DNA from: Actinophytocola sp050699915
Lineage (GTDB): Bacteria > Actinomycetota > Actinomycetes > Mycobacteriales > Pseudonocardiaceae
Direction: 5' to 3'
NCBI RefSeq assembly: GCF_050699915.1
Contig: NZ_JBOHGA010000003.1
Location: forward strand, 1-64,000
DNA: 64,000 nucleotides
Shown: positions 24,858 through 32,821 of the stretch, piece after piece
Position numbering within the stretch: the stretch's first letter is position 1
How the letters are laid out: each line of letters starts with the position of its first letter
The notes under the pieces: model-generated
The model's database searches: none
What the model saw: the letters and a program-made list of their open reading frames with translations, nothing else
What the model was told of the DNA's origin: nothing
Program-made: the position numbers and the translations under genes

Positions 24858-25706
24858 TCAGAACCGGACGCTACGCAGGTAGCGGTATCCGGTGTCGGCG
24901 CACTTCAACGCGTCGACGGGCTGGTCGTTCTCGACGATGTACTCGTCGACCTCGAGCGGGTAGGTCGCGCGGAAGATCCGCGGGAAGTCGATGGTGCCCT
25001 CGCCCAGGTCGGCGAACGAACCGTCCGGCTTGCGGTCCTTGACGTGGTACTGCTTGACCCGCCCGGCGTTCTGGTAGAACACCCGCACCGGGTCCTGCTC
25101 GCCCGTGACGACCCAGTAGAGGTCCATCTCGAGGTACACGTTCCGCCGCGACGTGCCACGAACGAGCACGTCCCACGGCCGCACGCCGTCGATCGGCGCG
25201 AACTCGTGCGCGTGGTTGTGGTAGCCGAGTGGGATGCCCGCCCGCCGGAACGCCTTGCCGGCCGCCTCGAGCCGCGCGGTGAACGACTCCCACTCCGCGA
25301 TCGTCGCGAAGTTCGAGTACGGGTGGGCCACCCGCCGGTTTCCGAGCGTCTTGGCGTCCGCGATCGCCTGGTCGATGTCGACCCCGTCGATGCCGACGTG
25401 CGCCGACGTCGCCCGGATGTGGTTCCTGTCGAGGATGCGGCGGAACTCCGCGGCGGACCTGCCGTAGGTGCCCGCCAGCTCCACCTTGCGGTACCCGATG
25501 TCCGCGAGGGCCGACATCGTGCCCTCGACGTCCACCTCGAACAGGTTCCGCAGCGTGTAGAGCTGAATGCTGATCTTGTCCTTCGACACGCGCAGGGGCC
25601 GGTGTCCGCCACCGGCACTCGCGGTGCCCTCGAGGGCGCTCATCGCGCCGACCGTGATCGCCGCGCCGGCGGTGCCGCGCAGCATGGATCTCCTTGAGAT
25701 GGCCAC
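24858..25706 (-). CDS. Secreted (Tat) sugar phosphate isomerase/epimerase-like TIM barrel
   Basis: 282 residues from GTG 25706, chosen for the AGAAGGG site about 8 bases upstream and for giving a twin-arginine signal (SRRSMLRGTAGAAITVGAMSALEGTASA). The mature part is an AP-endonuclease-2/xylose-isomerase-like barrel: ISIQLYTLRNLFEVD, YHNHAHEF, YLEMDLYWVVTGEQDP, VKQYHVKDRKPDGSF carry the metal-binding His/Glu/Asp residues. Export in folded state fits a metal enzyme. Relatives act on 3-keto sugars or polyols; with the secreted ThuA/DUF1080 protein it could process keto-glycosides outside the cell (inference). Confidence 0.88.
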   Translation of the reverse strand: MAISRRSMLRGTAGAAITVGAMSALEGTASAGGGHRPLRVSKDKISIQLYTLRNLFEVDVEGTMSALADIGYRKVELAGTYGRSAAEFRRILDRNHIRATSAHVGIDGVDIDQAIADAKTLGNRRVAHPYSNFATIAEWESFTARLEAAGKAFRRAGIPLGYHNHAHEFAPIDGVRPWDVLVRGTSRRNVYLEMDLYWVVTGEQDPVRVFYQNAGRVKQYHVKDRKPDGSFADLGEGTIDFPRIFRATYPLEVDEYIVENDQPVDALKCADTGYRYLRSVRF

Positions 25707-25738
25707 GATTGATCCCTTCTCGGATTGGGCAGGTTGGA

Positions 25739-26743
25739 TCAGTCCTTTGTGGAGAAAGCGGCGTCGAAGGCCGCCGACGGCTTGTCGAACAGGTTGTTGC
25801 GGATGAACGTCAACGCCTCCTCGGCGCCGCGCAACCGGTCCATGCCCGCGTCCTCCCACTCGACCGAGATCGGCCCCTCGTAGCCGATCGCGTTGAGCGC
25901 GCGGAACGCCGCCTCCCACGGCACGTCACCGTGTCCGGTGGACACGAAGTCCCAGCCGCGACGCGGGTCGGCCCATGCGAGGTGCGAGCCGAGCCGCCCG
26001 TTGCGCCCGTCGAAGCGCTTCTTGGCGTCCTTGCAGTCGACGTGGTAGATCCGGTCGGCGAAGTCGAGGATGAAGCCGACCGGGTCGAGGTCCTGCCACA
26101 CGAAGTGCGACGGGTCCCAGTTGAGCCCGAAGGCCTCCCGGTTGCCGACCGCGTCCAGCGCGCGCCGCGCGGTCCAGTAGTCGTAGGCGATCTCCGACGG
26201 GTGCACCTCGTGCGCGAACCGCACGCCGACCTCGTCGAACACGTCGAGGATCGGGTTCCACCGCTGCGCGAAGTCCGCGTAGCCGTCGTCGATGACGTCC
26301 TGGCCGACCGGCGGGAACATGGCCACGTACTTCCAGATCTTCGACCCGGTGAAGCCGACCACAGTGGACACGCCGAGCTTGGCGGCGGCCCGCGCGGTGT
26401 CCTTCATCTCCTCCGCGGCACGCTGCCGCACGCCCTCCGGGTCGCCGTCGCCCCAGATGCGCGCGGGCAGGATGTCCTTGTGCCGCTGGTCGATCGGGTC
26501 GTCGCACACCGCCTGGCCCACGAGGTGGTTCGAGATCGCGTAGACCTTCAGTCCGTGGGCGGCCAGCTGCTCGTGCTTGCGCTGCACGTAGTCGTCCTCG
26601 GCGAGCGCGCGGTCCACCTCGAAGTGGTCGCCCCAGCAGGCGATCTCCAACCCGTCGTACCCCCAACCGGCGGCGAGCTTGCACATCTCCTCGAACGGGA
26701 GGTCGGCCCACTGGCCGGTGAACAACGTGACTGGTCGACTCAT
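25739..26743 (-). CDS. Sugar phosphate isomerase/epimerase family protein
   Basis: 334 residues, cytoplasmic TIM barrel of the AP-endonuclease-2 type. Metal-site segments are visible: GYDGLEIACWGDHFEVD, FAHEVHPSEIAYD, GLNWDPSHFVWQ, IYHVDCKDAKKR and SVEWEDAGMDR. Family members are isomerases, epimerases or C-glycoside lyase subunits; the exact reaction cannot be told from sequence. ATG 26743 overlaps the stop of the phosphatase gene by four bases, so it belongs to the ebo-type operon. It differs clearly from the Tat-exported paralogue downstream. Confidence 0.9.
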   Translation of the reverse strand: MSRPVTLFTGQWADLPFEEMCKLAAGWGYDGLEIACWGDHFEVDRALAEDDYVQRKHEQLAAHGLKVYAISNHLVGQAVCDDPIDQRHKDILPARIWGDGDPEGVRQRAAEEMKDTARAAAKLGVSTVVGFTGSKIWKYVAMFPPVGQDVIDDGYADFAQRWNPILDVFDEVGVRFAHEVHPSEIAYDYWTARRALDAVGNREAFGLNWDPSHFVWQDLDPVGFILDFADRIYHVDCKDAKKRFDGRNGRLGSHLAWADPRRGWDFVSTGHGDVPWEAAFRALNAIGYEGPISVEWEDAGMDRLRGAEEALTFIRNNLFDKPSAAFDAAFSTKD

Positions 26744-28137
26744 CGTCGAGCTCCTTCCGGAAGATCTATTCCTTGCAACTGGAGAAGCAGGTCGCGGACG
26801 CCGGTGGCGGCGAGCGCGCCACCGGGCTCGGCCTCGGGCGTCGAGCACAGCAGCACCGGCCCGTCGTCGGCGCTCGCCGGCAGCCGGCCGTGCGAGCCGC
26901 GCACGCAGGTCGGGTCGAGCGGCACCACGCTCATCGCGTAGCGCAGCCCGACCTTCTTGCGCACCAGGTTCAACCCCGCCTTGGCCTTCGCCAGCCGGTC
27001 GGCCGGGTCGAAGAACAGCTCGGCCGGGTCGTAGCCCGGCTTGCGGTGGATCTCCACGCCCCGCGCGAAGTCGGGCGCGCTGGCGTCGTCGCCCCAGTAG
27101 TAGTAGGTGAACCAGGCATCCGGCTCGGCCACGGCGACGAGCTCGCCCGCGCGCGGGTGGTCGAGGCCGTAGCGCTCCTGCGCCGCCCGGTCCAGCACCT
27201 CGTCCACGCCGGGCAGTGCGGCGAGCATGTCACGCACCCGCGACACGTCCGCGGGGTCGGCGACGTAGACGTGCGCCACCTGGTGGTCGGCCACCGCGAA
27301 CGCCCGGGACGTCCACGGGTCCAGGTACTCCATCCCGGCCTGCGTGTACACCTCGAGCAGACCCTCGGCGCGCAGCAACCGGTTGACGTCGACCGGCCGG
27401 TGCACCGGCGTGATGCCGTACTCGGACAACGCCACCACGGTCGCGCCGGCGTCGAGCGCGGTCGCGATCAGCGGGCCGAGCGCGTCGTCGACCTCGCGGG
27501 CCGCACGCGCCGCCTCCGGCGTGTCCGGGCCGAACCGCTGCAGGTCGTAGTCCAGGTGCGGCACGTACGCCAGCAGCAGGTCCGGGTGGCGCTCGGTGAA
27601 CACCTTGCGGGACGCGCCGACGATCCACTCGCTGGAGCGCAGCGACGCGGTCGGCCCCCAGTACTGGAACAGCGGGAACTCGCCGAGCGCGCCGGTCAGC
27701 TCGTCGTGCAGGGCCGGCGGGCGCACGTAGGCGTCCGGCGACTTGCGGCCGTCGGCGTGGTAGATCGGCCGCGGCGTCACAGTGATGTCGGTGGTCGCGC
27801 CCATGGCGTACCACCAGCAGATGTTCGCCGCCGTGTAGCCGGGGTTCGCCGCGCGGGCGGTCTCCCAGACCTTCTCCCCCGACACCAGCCGGTTGTGCTG
27901 GCGCCACAGGAAGACCTCGCCGAGCTCGCGGAAGTACCAGCCGTTGCCCACGATCCCGTGCTCGGCCGGCAGCCGACCGGTGAGGAAGGTCGACTGGGCG
28001 CTGCAGGTCACCGCGGGCAGCACGGTGCCGAGCTCGGCCTGCCAGCCGCGTTGGCCCAGCGCCGCGAGGTTCGGCATGTGCGCCAACAGCTTCGGCGTCA
28101 ACCCGACGACGTCGAGCACCACCAGTCGCGGGGTCAT
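26740..28137 (-). CDS. EboF-like type I phosphodiesterase/alkaline phosphatase family
   Basis: 465 residues. The N-terminal LVVLDVVGLTPKLL (first metal Asp), VTCSAQSTFLTGRLPAEHGIVGNGW (nucleophile Thr/Ser region) and TVVALSEYGITPVHRPVD are those of the nucleotide pyrophosphatase/phosphodiesterase branch of the alkaline phosphatase superfamily. No signal peptide is visible. It sits directly after EboE with an ATGA overlap, the position of eboF in ebo clusters. The family removes phosphate or nucleotide groups; the physiological substrate of the ebo member is not known. Confidence 0.88.
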   Translation of the reverse strand: MTPRLVVLDVVGLTPKLLAHMPNLAALGQRGWQAELGTVLPAVTCSAQSTFLTGRLPAEHGIVGNGWYFRELGEVFLWRQHNRLVSGEKVWETARAANPGYTAANICWWYAMGATTDITVTPRPIYHADGRKSPDAYVRPPALHDELTGALGEFPLFQYWGPTASLRSSEWIVGASRKVFTERHPDLLLAYVPHLDYDLQRFGPDTPEAARAAREVDDALGPLIATALDAGATVVALSEYGITPVHRPVDVNRLLRAEGLLEVYTQAGMEYLDPWTSRAFAVADHQVAHVYVADPADVSRVRDMLAALPGVDEVLDRAAQERYGLDHPRAGELVAVAEPDAWFTYYYWGDDASAPDFARGVEIHRKPGYDPAELFFDPADRLAKAKAGLNLVRKKVGLRYAMSVVPLDPTCVRGSHGRLPASADDGPVLLCSTPEAEPGGALAATGVRDLLLQLQGIDLPEGARR

Positions 28138-29285
28138 TCGGTCACTCCCTGAGTGGCGAACAGCTGCGCGGCCGCCCAGCGCAGCTCGGCGGCGATGCCC
28201 CGGATCAGCGCGGTGTCCCCGCCGTTGCCGGCGGTCTCCGGCAACACGCTCCAGGTGTAGGTCTCGACCTCGATGTGTGGCAGCTCGCCCTCCACAGTGG
28301 ACTCGAGCGCCGAGATCGCGCCGCGCAGCACGTCGGTGGTGGCCGACAGCGGCGCCGCCGGCCGGGCGTGCAGCGGCACGTGGAAGTGCACCCGCCACGC
28401 GTTTCGCGCGGGCAGCTCGGTCAGGGCCTGCGGGATGTCGTCGGCGCCGAGCACCTCGCCGGGCTCGTCGGCGCTGCCGGTGCGCTCGCGGACCTGGTGC
28501 AGGTAGCGCGGCTCGGTGAAGTCGGCGAGCGCGAGCCGGGCCGCCTCGCCGCCCGGCTCGTCGACCTGCAGGGCCGCGGAGGCCTGCACCTTCACCACCG
28601 ACAGGCCGGCGTCGTGGATGGCCGCGACCGTCTCGGCCGGGTCGGCGAAGGACACCGCGAGGTGGCAGGTGTCCAGACACAGCCCCACGTAGCGCGGGTC
28701 GACGCGGGGCGCGAGCCAGGCGACCGCGTCGGCGACCGAGTCGAGCACGCAGCCCGGCTCGGGTTCGACGGCGAGCCGGATCGGCCGCCCGTTCGCCTTC
28801 GCCATGCCGTCGAGCATCCTAGTCAGCTCGGCGAGCGCGTCGGCCGCCGCCCGGTCGTCGGCGTCGTCCCACGGCGTGCGCCAGGCCAGCGGCAGCGTGG
28901 AGATGCTGCCGTAGCTCGCCGTGCCGGGCAGCAGGTCGGCGAGCACGATCGCGCAGTCCACGGTGTACTCGAGCCGCCGCCGGTCCGTCCACTGTGGCCG
29001 GTACACGGCGTGTTTGACGACCTCGTCGTGAAAGCCGCCGTAGGGGAAGGCGTTGAGCGTGTACACCTCGAGGCCGCGCGCGTCGAGCTCGGCACGCAGC
29101 TTGCGGCGCAGGTCGGCGTCGTCGGCGAGCACGGCCGCGAGCGAGGCGGGCAGCCACAGCCCGAGGCCGAGCACGTCGGTGCCGACCAGCCGGCGCACCG
29201 GCTCGGCGTACCGATCGAGCTGCGCGAGCACCCCGGCAAGATCCTCGGCCGGATGCACATTGGTGCAGTAAGAAAGGGGCGTCAT
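28134..29285 (-). CDS. eboE: Metabolite traffic protein EboE-like
   Basis: 383 residues, xylose-isomerase-like TIM barrel. The opening LSYCTNVHPAEDL and the later YTLNAFPYGGFH and LAVEPEPGC, followed by GLCLDTCHLAVSF, are diagnostic of EboE. The Cys/His/Glu/Asp positions suggest a metal site. In cyanobacteria ebo genes are needed to move a scytonemin precursor across the inner membrane; the biochemical step of EboE is unknown. ATG 29285 follows a 139-base spacer after the TatD gene, so a secondary promoter is possible here. It is coupled to the EboF-like gene by a four-base overlap. Confidence 0.9.
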   Translation of the reverse strand: MTPLSYCTNVHPAEDLAGVLAQLDRYAEPVRRLVGTDVLGLGLWLPASLAAVLADDADLRRKLRAELDARGLEVYTLNAFPYGGFHDEVVKHAVYRPQWTDRRRLEYTVDCAIVLADLLPGTASYGSISTLPLAWRTPWDDADDRAAADALAELTRMLDGMAKANGRPIRLAVEPEPGCVLDSVADAVAWLAPRVDPRYVGLCLDTCHLAVSFADPAETVAAIHDAGLSVVKVQASAALQVDEPGGEAARLALADFTEPRYLHQVRERTGSADEPGEVLGADDIPQALTELPARNAWRVHFHVPLHARPAAPLSATTDVLRGAISALESTVEGELPHIEVETYTWSVLPETAGNGGDTALIRGIAAELRWAAAQLFATQGVTE

Positions 29286-29424
29286 GATCCCCCTTCCGCC
29301 AGAGCCGCGCGCTTCCCAACCGCACCTAAGGGGAACGGGACGCGAACCGGCCACAAGTGCGTGATCAACAGCAACGTCCTGTCCGAACGAAACCAATCGT
29401 AAGAAATCCGGGGAGGCGGAACAG

Positions 29425-30291
29425 TCATGCGCTGCCGCCTCCGCGTAGTACCGAGTTGCCGGCGAAGGTTTCCGACGACGCGGCGAACCCGGGCAGCTCG
29501 TCGAGCACCAGCCGGTCGCTCTGCCCGTAGAACTCGACCGGGTTGCGCCACAACACCTTGTCCACATCGGACTCGGAGAAGCCGGCGTCGAGCATCGCGA
29601 GGCCGGTCTTGTACGTCTTGAGCGGATCCGAGCGGCCCCAGTCGGCGGCGGAGTTGACCACCATCCGGTCGGTGCCGTACTCGCGCAGGATCGCGACCAT
29701 CCGCTTCTCGTCCATCTTGGTGTCCGGGTAGATGGAGAAACCCATCCAGCAGCCGGACTCGGCGACGAGGCCGACGGTCGGCTCGTTGAGGTGGTCGACG
29801 ACGACCCGGCCCGGGTCGATGCCGGACTCGCGGACGACGTCGAGCGTGCGTCTGGTCCCGGCGAGCTTGTCCCGGTGCGGGGTGTGCACCAGCGCGGGCA
29901 GCTCGTGCTCGACCGCGAGCCGCAGCTGCGTGGCGAACACCTCGTCCTCCTCCGGCGTCATCGAGTCGTAACCGACCTCGCCGACCGCGACCACACCGTC
30001 CTTGGCGAGGTAGCGCGGCAGCACGTCGAGCACCTCGGCACAGCGCGGATCGTTGGCCTCCTTGGGGTTCAGCGCGATCGTGCAGTGGTGGCGGATGCCG
30101 AACTGCGCGGCGCGGAACCGTTCCCAGCCGATGAGGCCGTCGAAGTAGTCGGTGAACGACGCGACGCTGGTGCGCGGCTGGCCGAGCCAGAACGACGGCT
30201 CGACGAGCGCACGCACCCCGGCGGCGAACATCGCCTCGTAGTCGTCGGTGGTCCGCGACGTCATGTGAATGTGCGGATCGAAGATCCTCAT
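29425..30291 (-). CDS. TatD family hydrolase (EboB-like)
   Basis: 288 residues. Metal-dependent amidohydrolase-fold protein starting MRIFDPHIHMTSRTTDDY (His-x-His), with AVGEVGYDSMTPEEDEV, LVHTPHRDK, VVVDHLNEPTV and VNSAADWGRSDPLKTY. TatD enzymes are usually nucleases, but the ebo-cluster branch (EboB) is distinct and its substrate unknown. It is coupled to the EboA fusion gene by a four-base overlap, matching the eboA-eboB order of known clusters. Confidence 0.9.
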   Translation of the reverse strand: MRIFDPHIHMTSRTTDDYEAMFAAGVRALVEPSFWLGQPRTSVASFTDYFDGLIGWERFRAAQFGIRHHCTIALNPKEANDPRCAEVLDVLPRYLAKDGVVAVGEVGYDSMTPEEDEVFATQLRLAVEHELPALVHTPHRDKLAGTRRTLDVVRESGIDPGRVVVDHLNEPTVGLVAESGCWMGFSIYPDTKMDEKRMVAILREYGTDRMVVNSAADWGRSDPLKTYKTGLAMLDAGFSESDVDKVLWRNPVEFYGQSDRLVLDELPGFAASSETFAGNSVLRGGGSA

Positions 30292-31754
30292 GAGGTGGCC
30301 TCCAGAAGGGTCACGGCGTCGGCCGGGACCTCGCGGCCCGCGGCGCGGCGCTCGTCGGCGTAGTCGCCGACCATGCGCAGCAGCTCGGCGTCGGCACGCC
30401 GGTCGAGGTCGGCGACGGCGGCCAGCGGCACGCCGACGAACAGGCACTTGAGCACGCCGTGCCGCCAGGTGTGGTCGTCGAGGTGGCGCGCGCCGAACTC
30501 GCCCATGGCGGCGGCCACGAGCCGGATGTCGTTGGCGCGCAAGGCGTCCTTCACGATGTCGAGCCCGGTGTGGGCGGCCACCGGCGGCAGGGCAGAGAGC
30601 CCGCGCAGCACGCCGCGGCGCTCGGCGTCGTCGCCGTAGCGGTACAGGTCGGCGACCTCGGGGCCGAGCCGCGAGCCGTCGAGCACCTCGGCGAGCACGG
30701 CGAGCAGCCGGGTGCGGGCGAGGTCGTCGACGGTGCCGTGCACGAGGCCCTGCGGGTCGGTCTCCGGACGCAGCGGAGCCCGGCCGACCTTGCGGCCGAC
30801 CGCGGGGAACAGCGTGCGGATGGCCGCCGGGTCGGCGCGCACCCGGTCCTCGGCCTCGACGAGCCAGGGATGGTCCACTTGCGTCATCCAATCGAGATCG
30901 TTGTCGGGCCGCGAGGCCGCCGAGCCGAGCGCCGCCCGCAGCGCGGTGATCGAACGGGCGGCCACGTCCGGCGCCGCGTGGCTGTGCCGTGGCAGCTCGA
31001 CCGCCGCGACGCCGGAGTAGCCCACCTCGGTCAGCGCGGCCAGGGTGGCCGGCAGATTGAGCTCGCCCTCGCCGAACTCAAGGTGCTCGTGTACCCCGGT
31101 GCGCATGTCGTCCAACTGCACGTTGACGAGGAGGTCGGCGGCGCGGCGAAGGCAGGTCGCCGCGTCGTCGGGCTCCACCGCCACGCAGTGGCCGACGTCC
31201 AACGTGATGCCGAGCAGCTCGGGGGCGCCCAGCTCCTCGCGGAGCCGCAGCGCCTCGGACAGGTGCTCGACGAACATGCCCGGCTCGGGCTCGAGACCCA
31301 GCCGGACACCCCGCTCGCCCGCCTCCTCCAGCACGGTGGCCACCCCGGCGCGCATTCGCCGCCAGGCGGTGTCAGGATCCACTGTGGACGGTCGGATGCC
31401 GGACCAGAAGGAGACGCAGTCCGCGTTCAGGTCGGCGGCGATGCGTACCGCCCGGTTGAGGAAGTCGATGCGACGCTCCGGCTCGTCGCAGACGAGCGTG
31501 GGGTGGTGCTTGCGGTACGGGTCGAGCAGGTAGCGCGCGCCGGTCTCGACGACACACCGCAGCCCGAGCAGGTCCAGCAGTCCGGCGACGTGCTCGGTCC
31601 GCTTGACCACGTCGTCGGCGAACGGGTCGAGGTGGTCGTGGTCGAGGGTGAGCGCGACCGCCGCGTAGCCGAGGTCGGCGATCACTCGCAGGGCGTCGTC
31701 GAGGCGGTGGTTGGCGAAGCCGTTGGTGCCGTAGCCGAGGTGGAAGGCGGTCAC
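30288..31754 (-). CDS. EboA domain fused to a TIM-barrel epimerase
   Basis: 488 residues from GTG 31754, whose first bases overlap the TGA of the third minigene (GTGA). Residues 1 to about 290 form a sugar phosphate isomerase/epimerase barrel (YGTNGFANHRLDDALRVI, LGLEPEPGMFVEHL, GITLDVGHCVAVEP, VAAVELPRHSH). Residues about 300-488 match the helical EboA domain (VGRAPL, ARTRLLAVLAEVLDG, VLRGLSALPPVAAHTG, HTWRHGVLKCLFVGVPLAAVADLDRRAD, broken here for brevity). Fusion of the two suggests they act on one metabolite. The Shine-Dalgarno-like GAGGGGGGG for this gene lies inside the upstream minigene. Confidence 0.9.
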   Translation of the reverse strand: MTAFHLGYGTNGFANHRLDDALRVIADLGYAAVALTLDHDHLDPFADDVVKRTEHVAGLLDLLGLRCVVETGARYLLDPYRKHHPTLVCDEPERRIDFLNRAVRIAADLNADCVSFWSGIRPSTVDPDTAWRRMRAGVATVLEEAGERGVRLGLEPEPGMFVEHLSEALRLREELGAPELLGITLDVGHCVAVEPDDAATCLRRAADLLVNVQLDDMRTGVHEHLEFGEGELNLPATLAALTEVGYSGVAAVELPRHSHAAPDVAARSITALRAALGSAASRPDNDLDWMTQVDHPWLVEAEDRVRADPAAIRTLFPAVGRKVGRAPLRPETDPQGLVHGTVDDLARTRLLAVLAEVLDGSRLGPEVADLYRYGDDAERRGVLRGLSALPPVAAHTGLDIVKDALRANDIRLVAAAMGEFGARHLDDHTWRHGVLKCLFVGVPLAAVADLDRRADAELLRMVGDYADERRAAGREVPADAVTLLEATS

Positions 31755-31828
31755 GACCCCCCCTCGCAGGCTCGGTGCCGCCGCTCGCGGTCGCCCTGTG
31801 ACATCGATTCGCTCGCAAGCTCACTCAT
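31751..31828 (-). CDS. Minigene 3 (25-residue peptide variant)
   Basis: ATG 31828 overlaps the stop of copy 2. The product differs from copies 1 and 2 only near the end (EGGS instead of EGAS); a few other DNA differences are silent (CGA and CGC for CAA and CGT positions). The TGA overlaps the GTG start of the EboA fusion gene, completing an unbroken coupled chain from UbiA to EboA. Confidence 0.6.
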   Translation of the reverse strand: MSELASESMSQGDRERRHRACEGGS

Positions 31829-31902
31829 GACGCCCCCTCGCAGGCTCGGTGCCGCCGCTCACGGTCGCCCTGTGACATTGATTCGCTCGCAAGCTCACTC
31901 AT
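31825..31902 (-). CDS. Minigene 2 (25-residue peptide, identical to 1)
   Basis: Same 25-residue product as the first copy. ATG 31902 shares four bases with the stop of copy 1; GAGGGGG four bases upstream of the ATG lies in copy 1. DNA identity with copy 1 is complete over the unit, so duplication is recent or homogenised. Confidence 0.6.
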   Translation of the reverse strand: MSELASESMSQGDRERRHRACEGAS

Positions 31903-31976
31903 GACGCCCCCTCGCAGGCTCGGTGCCGCCGCTCACGGTCGCCCTGTGACATTGATTCGCTCGCAAGCTCACTCAT
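31899..31976 (-). CDS. Minigene 1 (25-residue peptide)
   Basis: ATG 31976 overlaps the UbiA gene stop (ATGA). It encodes 25 residues beginning MSELASES, then MSQGD, RERRHRACEG and AS: an acidic head and a basic His/Cys-containing tail. Its TGA overlaps the ATG of the next copy. Whether the peptide matters or only its translation (coupling) cannot be told from sequence. It is too short to be called with certainty, but start, stop and ribosome-binding geometry are all intact. Confidence 0.6.
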   Translation of the reverse strand: MSELASESMSQGDRERRHRACEGAS

Positions 31977-32821
31977 GTCGGGCTCACCTTCCGGGACAGT
32001 CGCCGGGCCAGCGGCAGGGCGGCGGCCACCGCGAGCGCGCCGGCGAGCTCGCCCCGGCGCGCGGCGAGTGCCGCCTGGAGCGGGACCATGCCGAGGATGC
32101 CGGCCATGGTGGCGCGCCGAACCGTCGCGGCGGTCGGATCCTCCCGCGCGGCGAGCTGCGCCCGCCCGACGGTCGCCGAGTAGAGCGCGGCCGCGGTCAG
32201 CGCGCCGAGCCGGTGCTTCACCGAGCTGGCCCGCCCGCCGATCGCGGCCGCGGTGGTGAGCGCGGTGCCGGCGAGCGCGGCCTCCGCGGTGGCCGGCTTC
32301 GCGCCGTGTACCTCGCCGCGGGACAGCGCGGTGACGCCGAGCGTGTGCACGCCGACCGCCGCCGCCGCCGGCAGCGCGGACCTGCGGCCGCCGCCGCCCA
32401 TGAGCACGTCGAGGGAGCGGCAGGCGGCCATGCCCACCGGGCCGGCGGGAGTGGACTTCAGGACCGTGTCGTAGAGCCAGACCGCGGCGGCCAACGGCAG
32501 GGCGACCTTGACCGCGTCGCGCCCGCCCCCGACCGCGGCGAGCCCCAACCCGGCGGCCGTGAGCCCGCCGGCGACCGCGATGGCCTGGTTGGGAGTGACG
32601 CGGCCGGAGGGGATCGGGCGTTCGGGGCGCTCGGTGGCGTCGAGGGCGCGGTCGGCCCAGTCGTTGAGTGCCATGCCCGACCAGTAGAACGCCGCCGAGG
32701 ACAGCGGCAGCAGCAGACGCCGCCCCCGCAGCGGGTTGCCGGCAGCCGCGGCCCCGGCGACGGTGTCCCCGAGGACCGTGAGGGCGGCCGGCGCCCGAAC
32801 CAGCTGCAGAAAGGCCTTCAT
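31973..32821 (-). CDS. UbiA-family prenyltransferase (EboC-like)
   Basis: 282 residues with about eight hydrophobic segments. The first aspartate-rich motif NDWADRALDATERPERPIP is the prenyl-diphosphate/Mg site of UbiA enzymes; a second, reduced motif is around WLYDTVLK. The family attaches isoprenyl groups to aromatic or other acceptors within the membrane. The gene sits where eboC does in ebo clusters and resembles the actinobacterial SCO3242-type branch. Start ATG 32821 overlaps the stop of the inositol-phosphate-synthase-like gene. The acceptor is unknown. Confidence 0.9.
   Translation of the reverse strand: MKAFLQLVRAPAALTVLGDTVAGAAAAGNPLRGRRLLLPLSSAAFYWSGMALNDWADRALDATERPERPIPSGRVTPNQAIAVAGGLTAAGLGLAAVGGGRDAVKVALPLAAAVWLYDTVLKSTPAGPVGMAACRSLDVLMGGGGRRSALPAAAAVGVHTLGVTALSRGEVHGAKPATAEAALAGTALTTAAAIGGRASSVKHRLGALTAAALYSATVGRAQLAAREDPTAATVRRATMAGILGMVPLQAALAARRGELAGALAVAAALPLARRLSRKVSPT

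Larger units (their letters stand above)
31751..31976 (-). repeat. Three tandem 74-bp minigene units
   Basis: Three head-to-tail 74-bp units whose starts on the minus strand are exactly 74 bases apart (31976, 31902, 31828). Units 1 and 2 are identical; unit 3 differs at a few positions. Each carries ATGAGTGAGCTTGCGAGC at its front and GCGAGGGGG a few bases before the next start. Every junction is a stop/start overlap: UbiA stop/unit 1, unit 1/unit 2, unit 2/unit 3 (ATGA), and unit 3/EboA start (GTGA). It is the most unusual structure in the window. Confidence 0.97.

Noticed and set aside
31751..31976. Possible CRISPR array
   Set aside because: Units are directly adjacent without spacers, are 74 bp long and code in frame; no cas gene is near.
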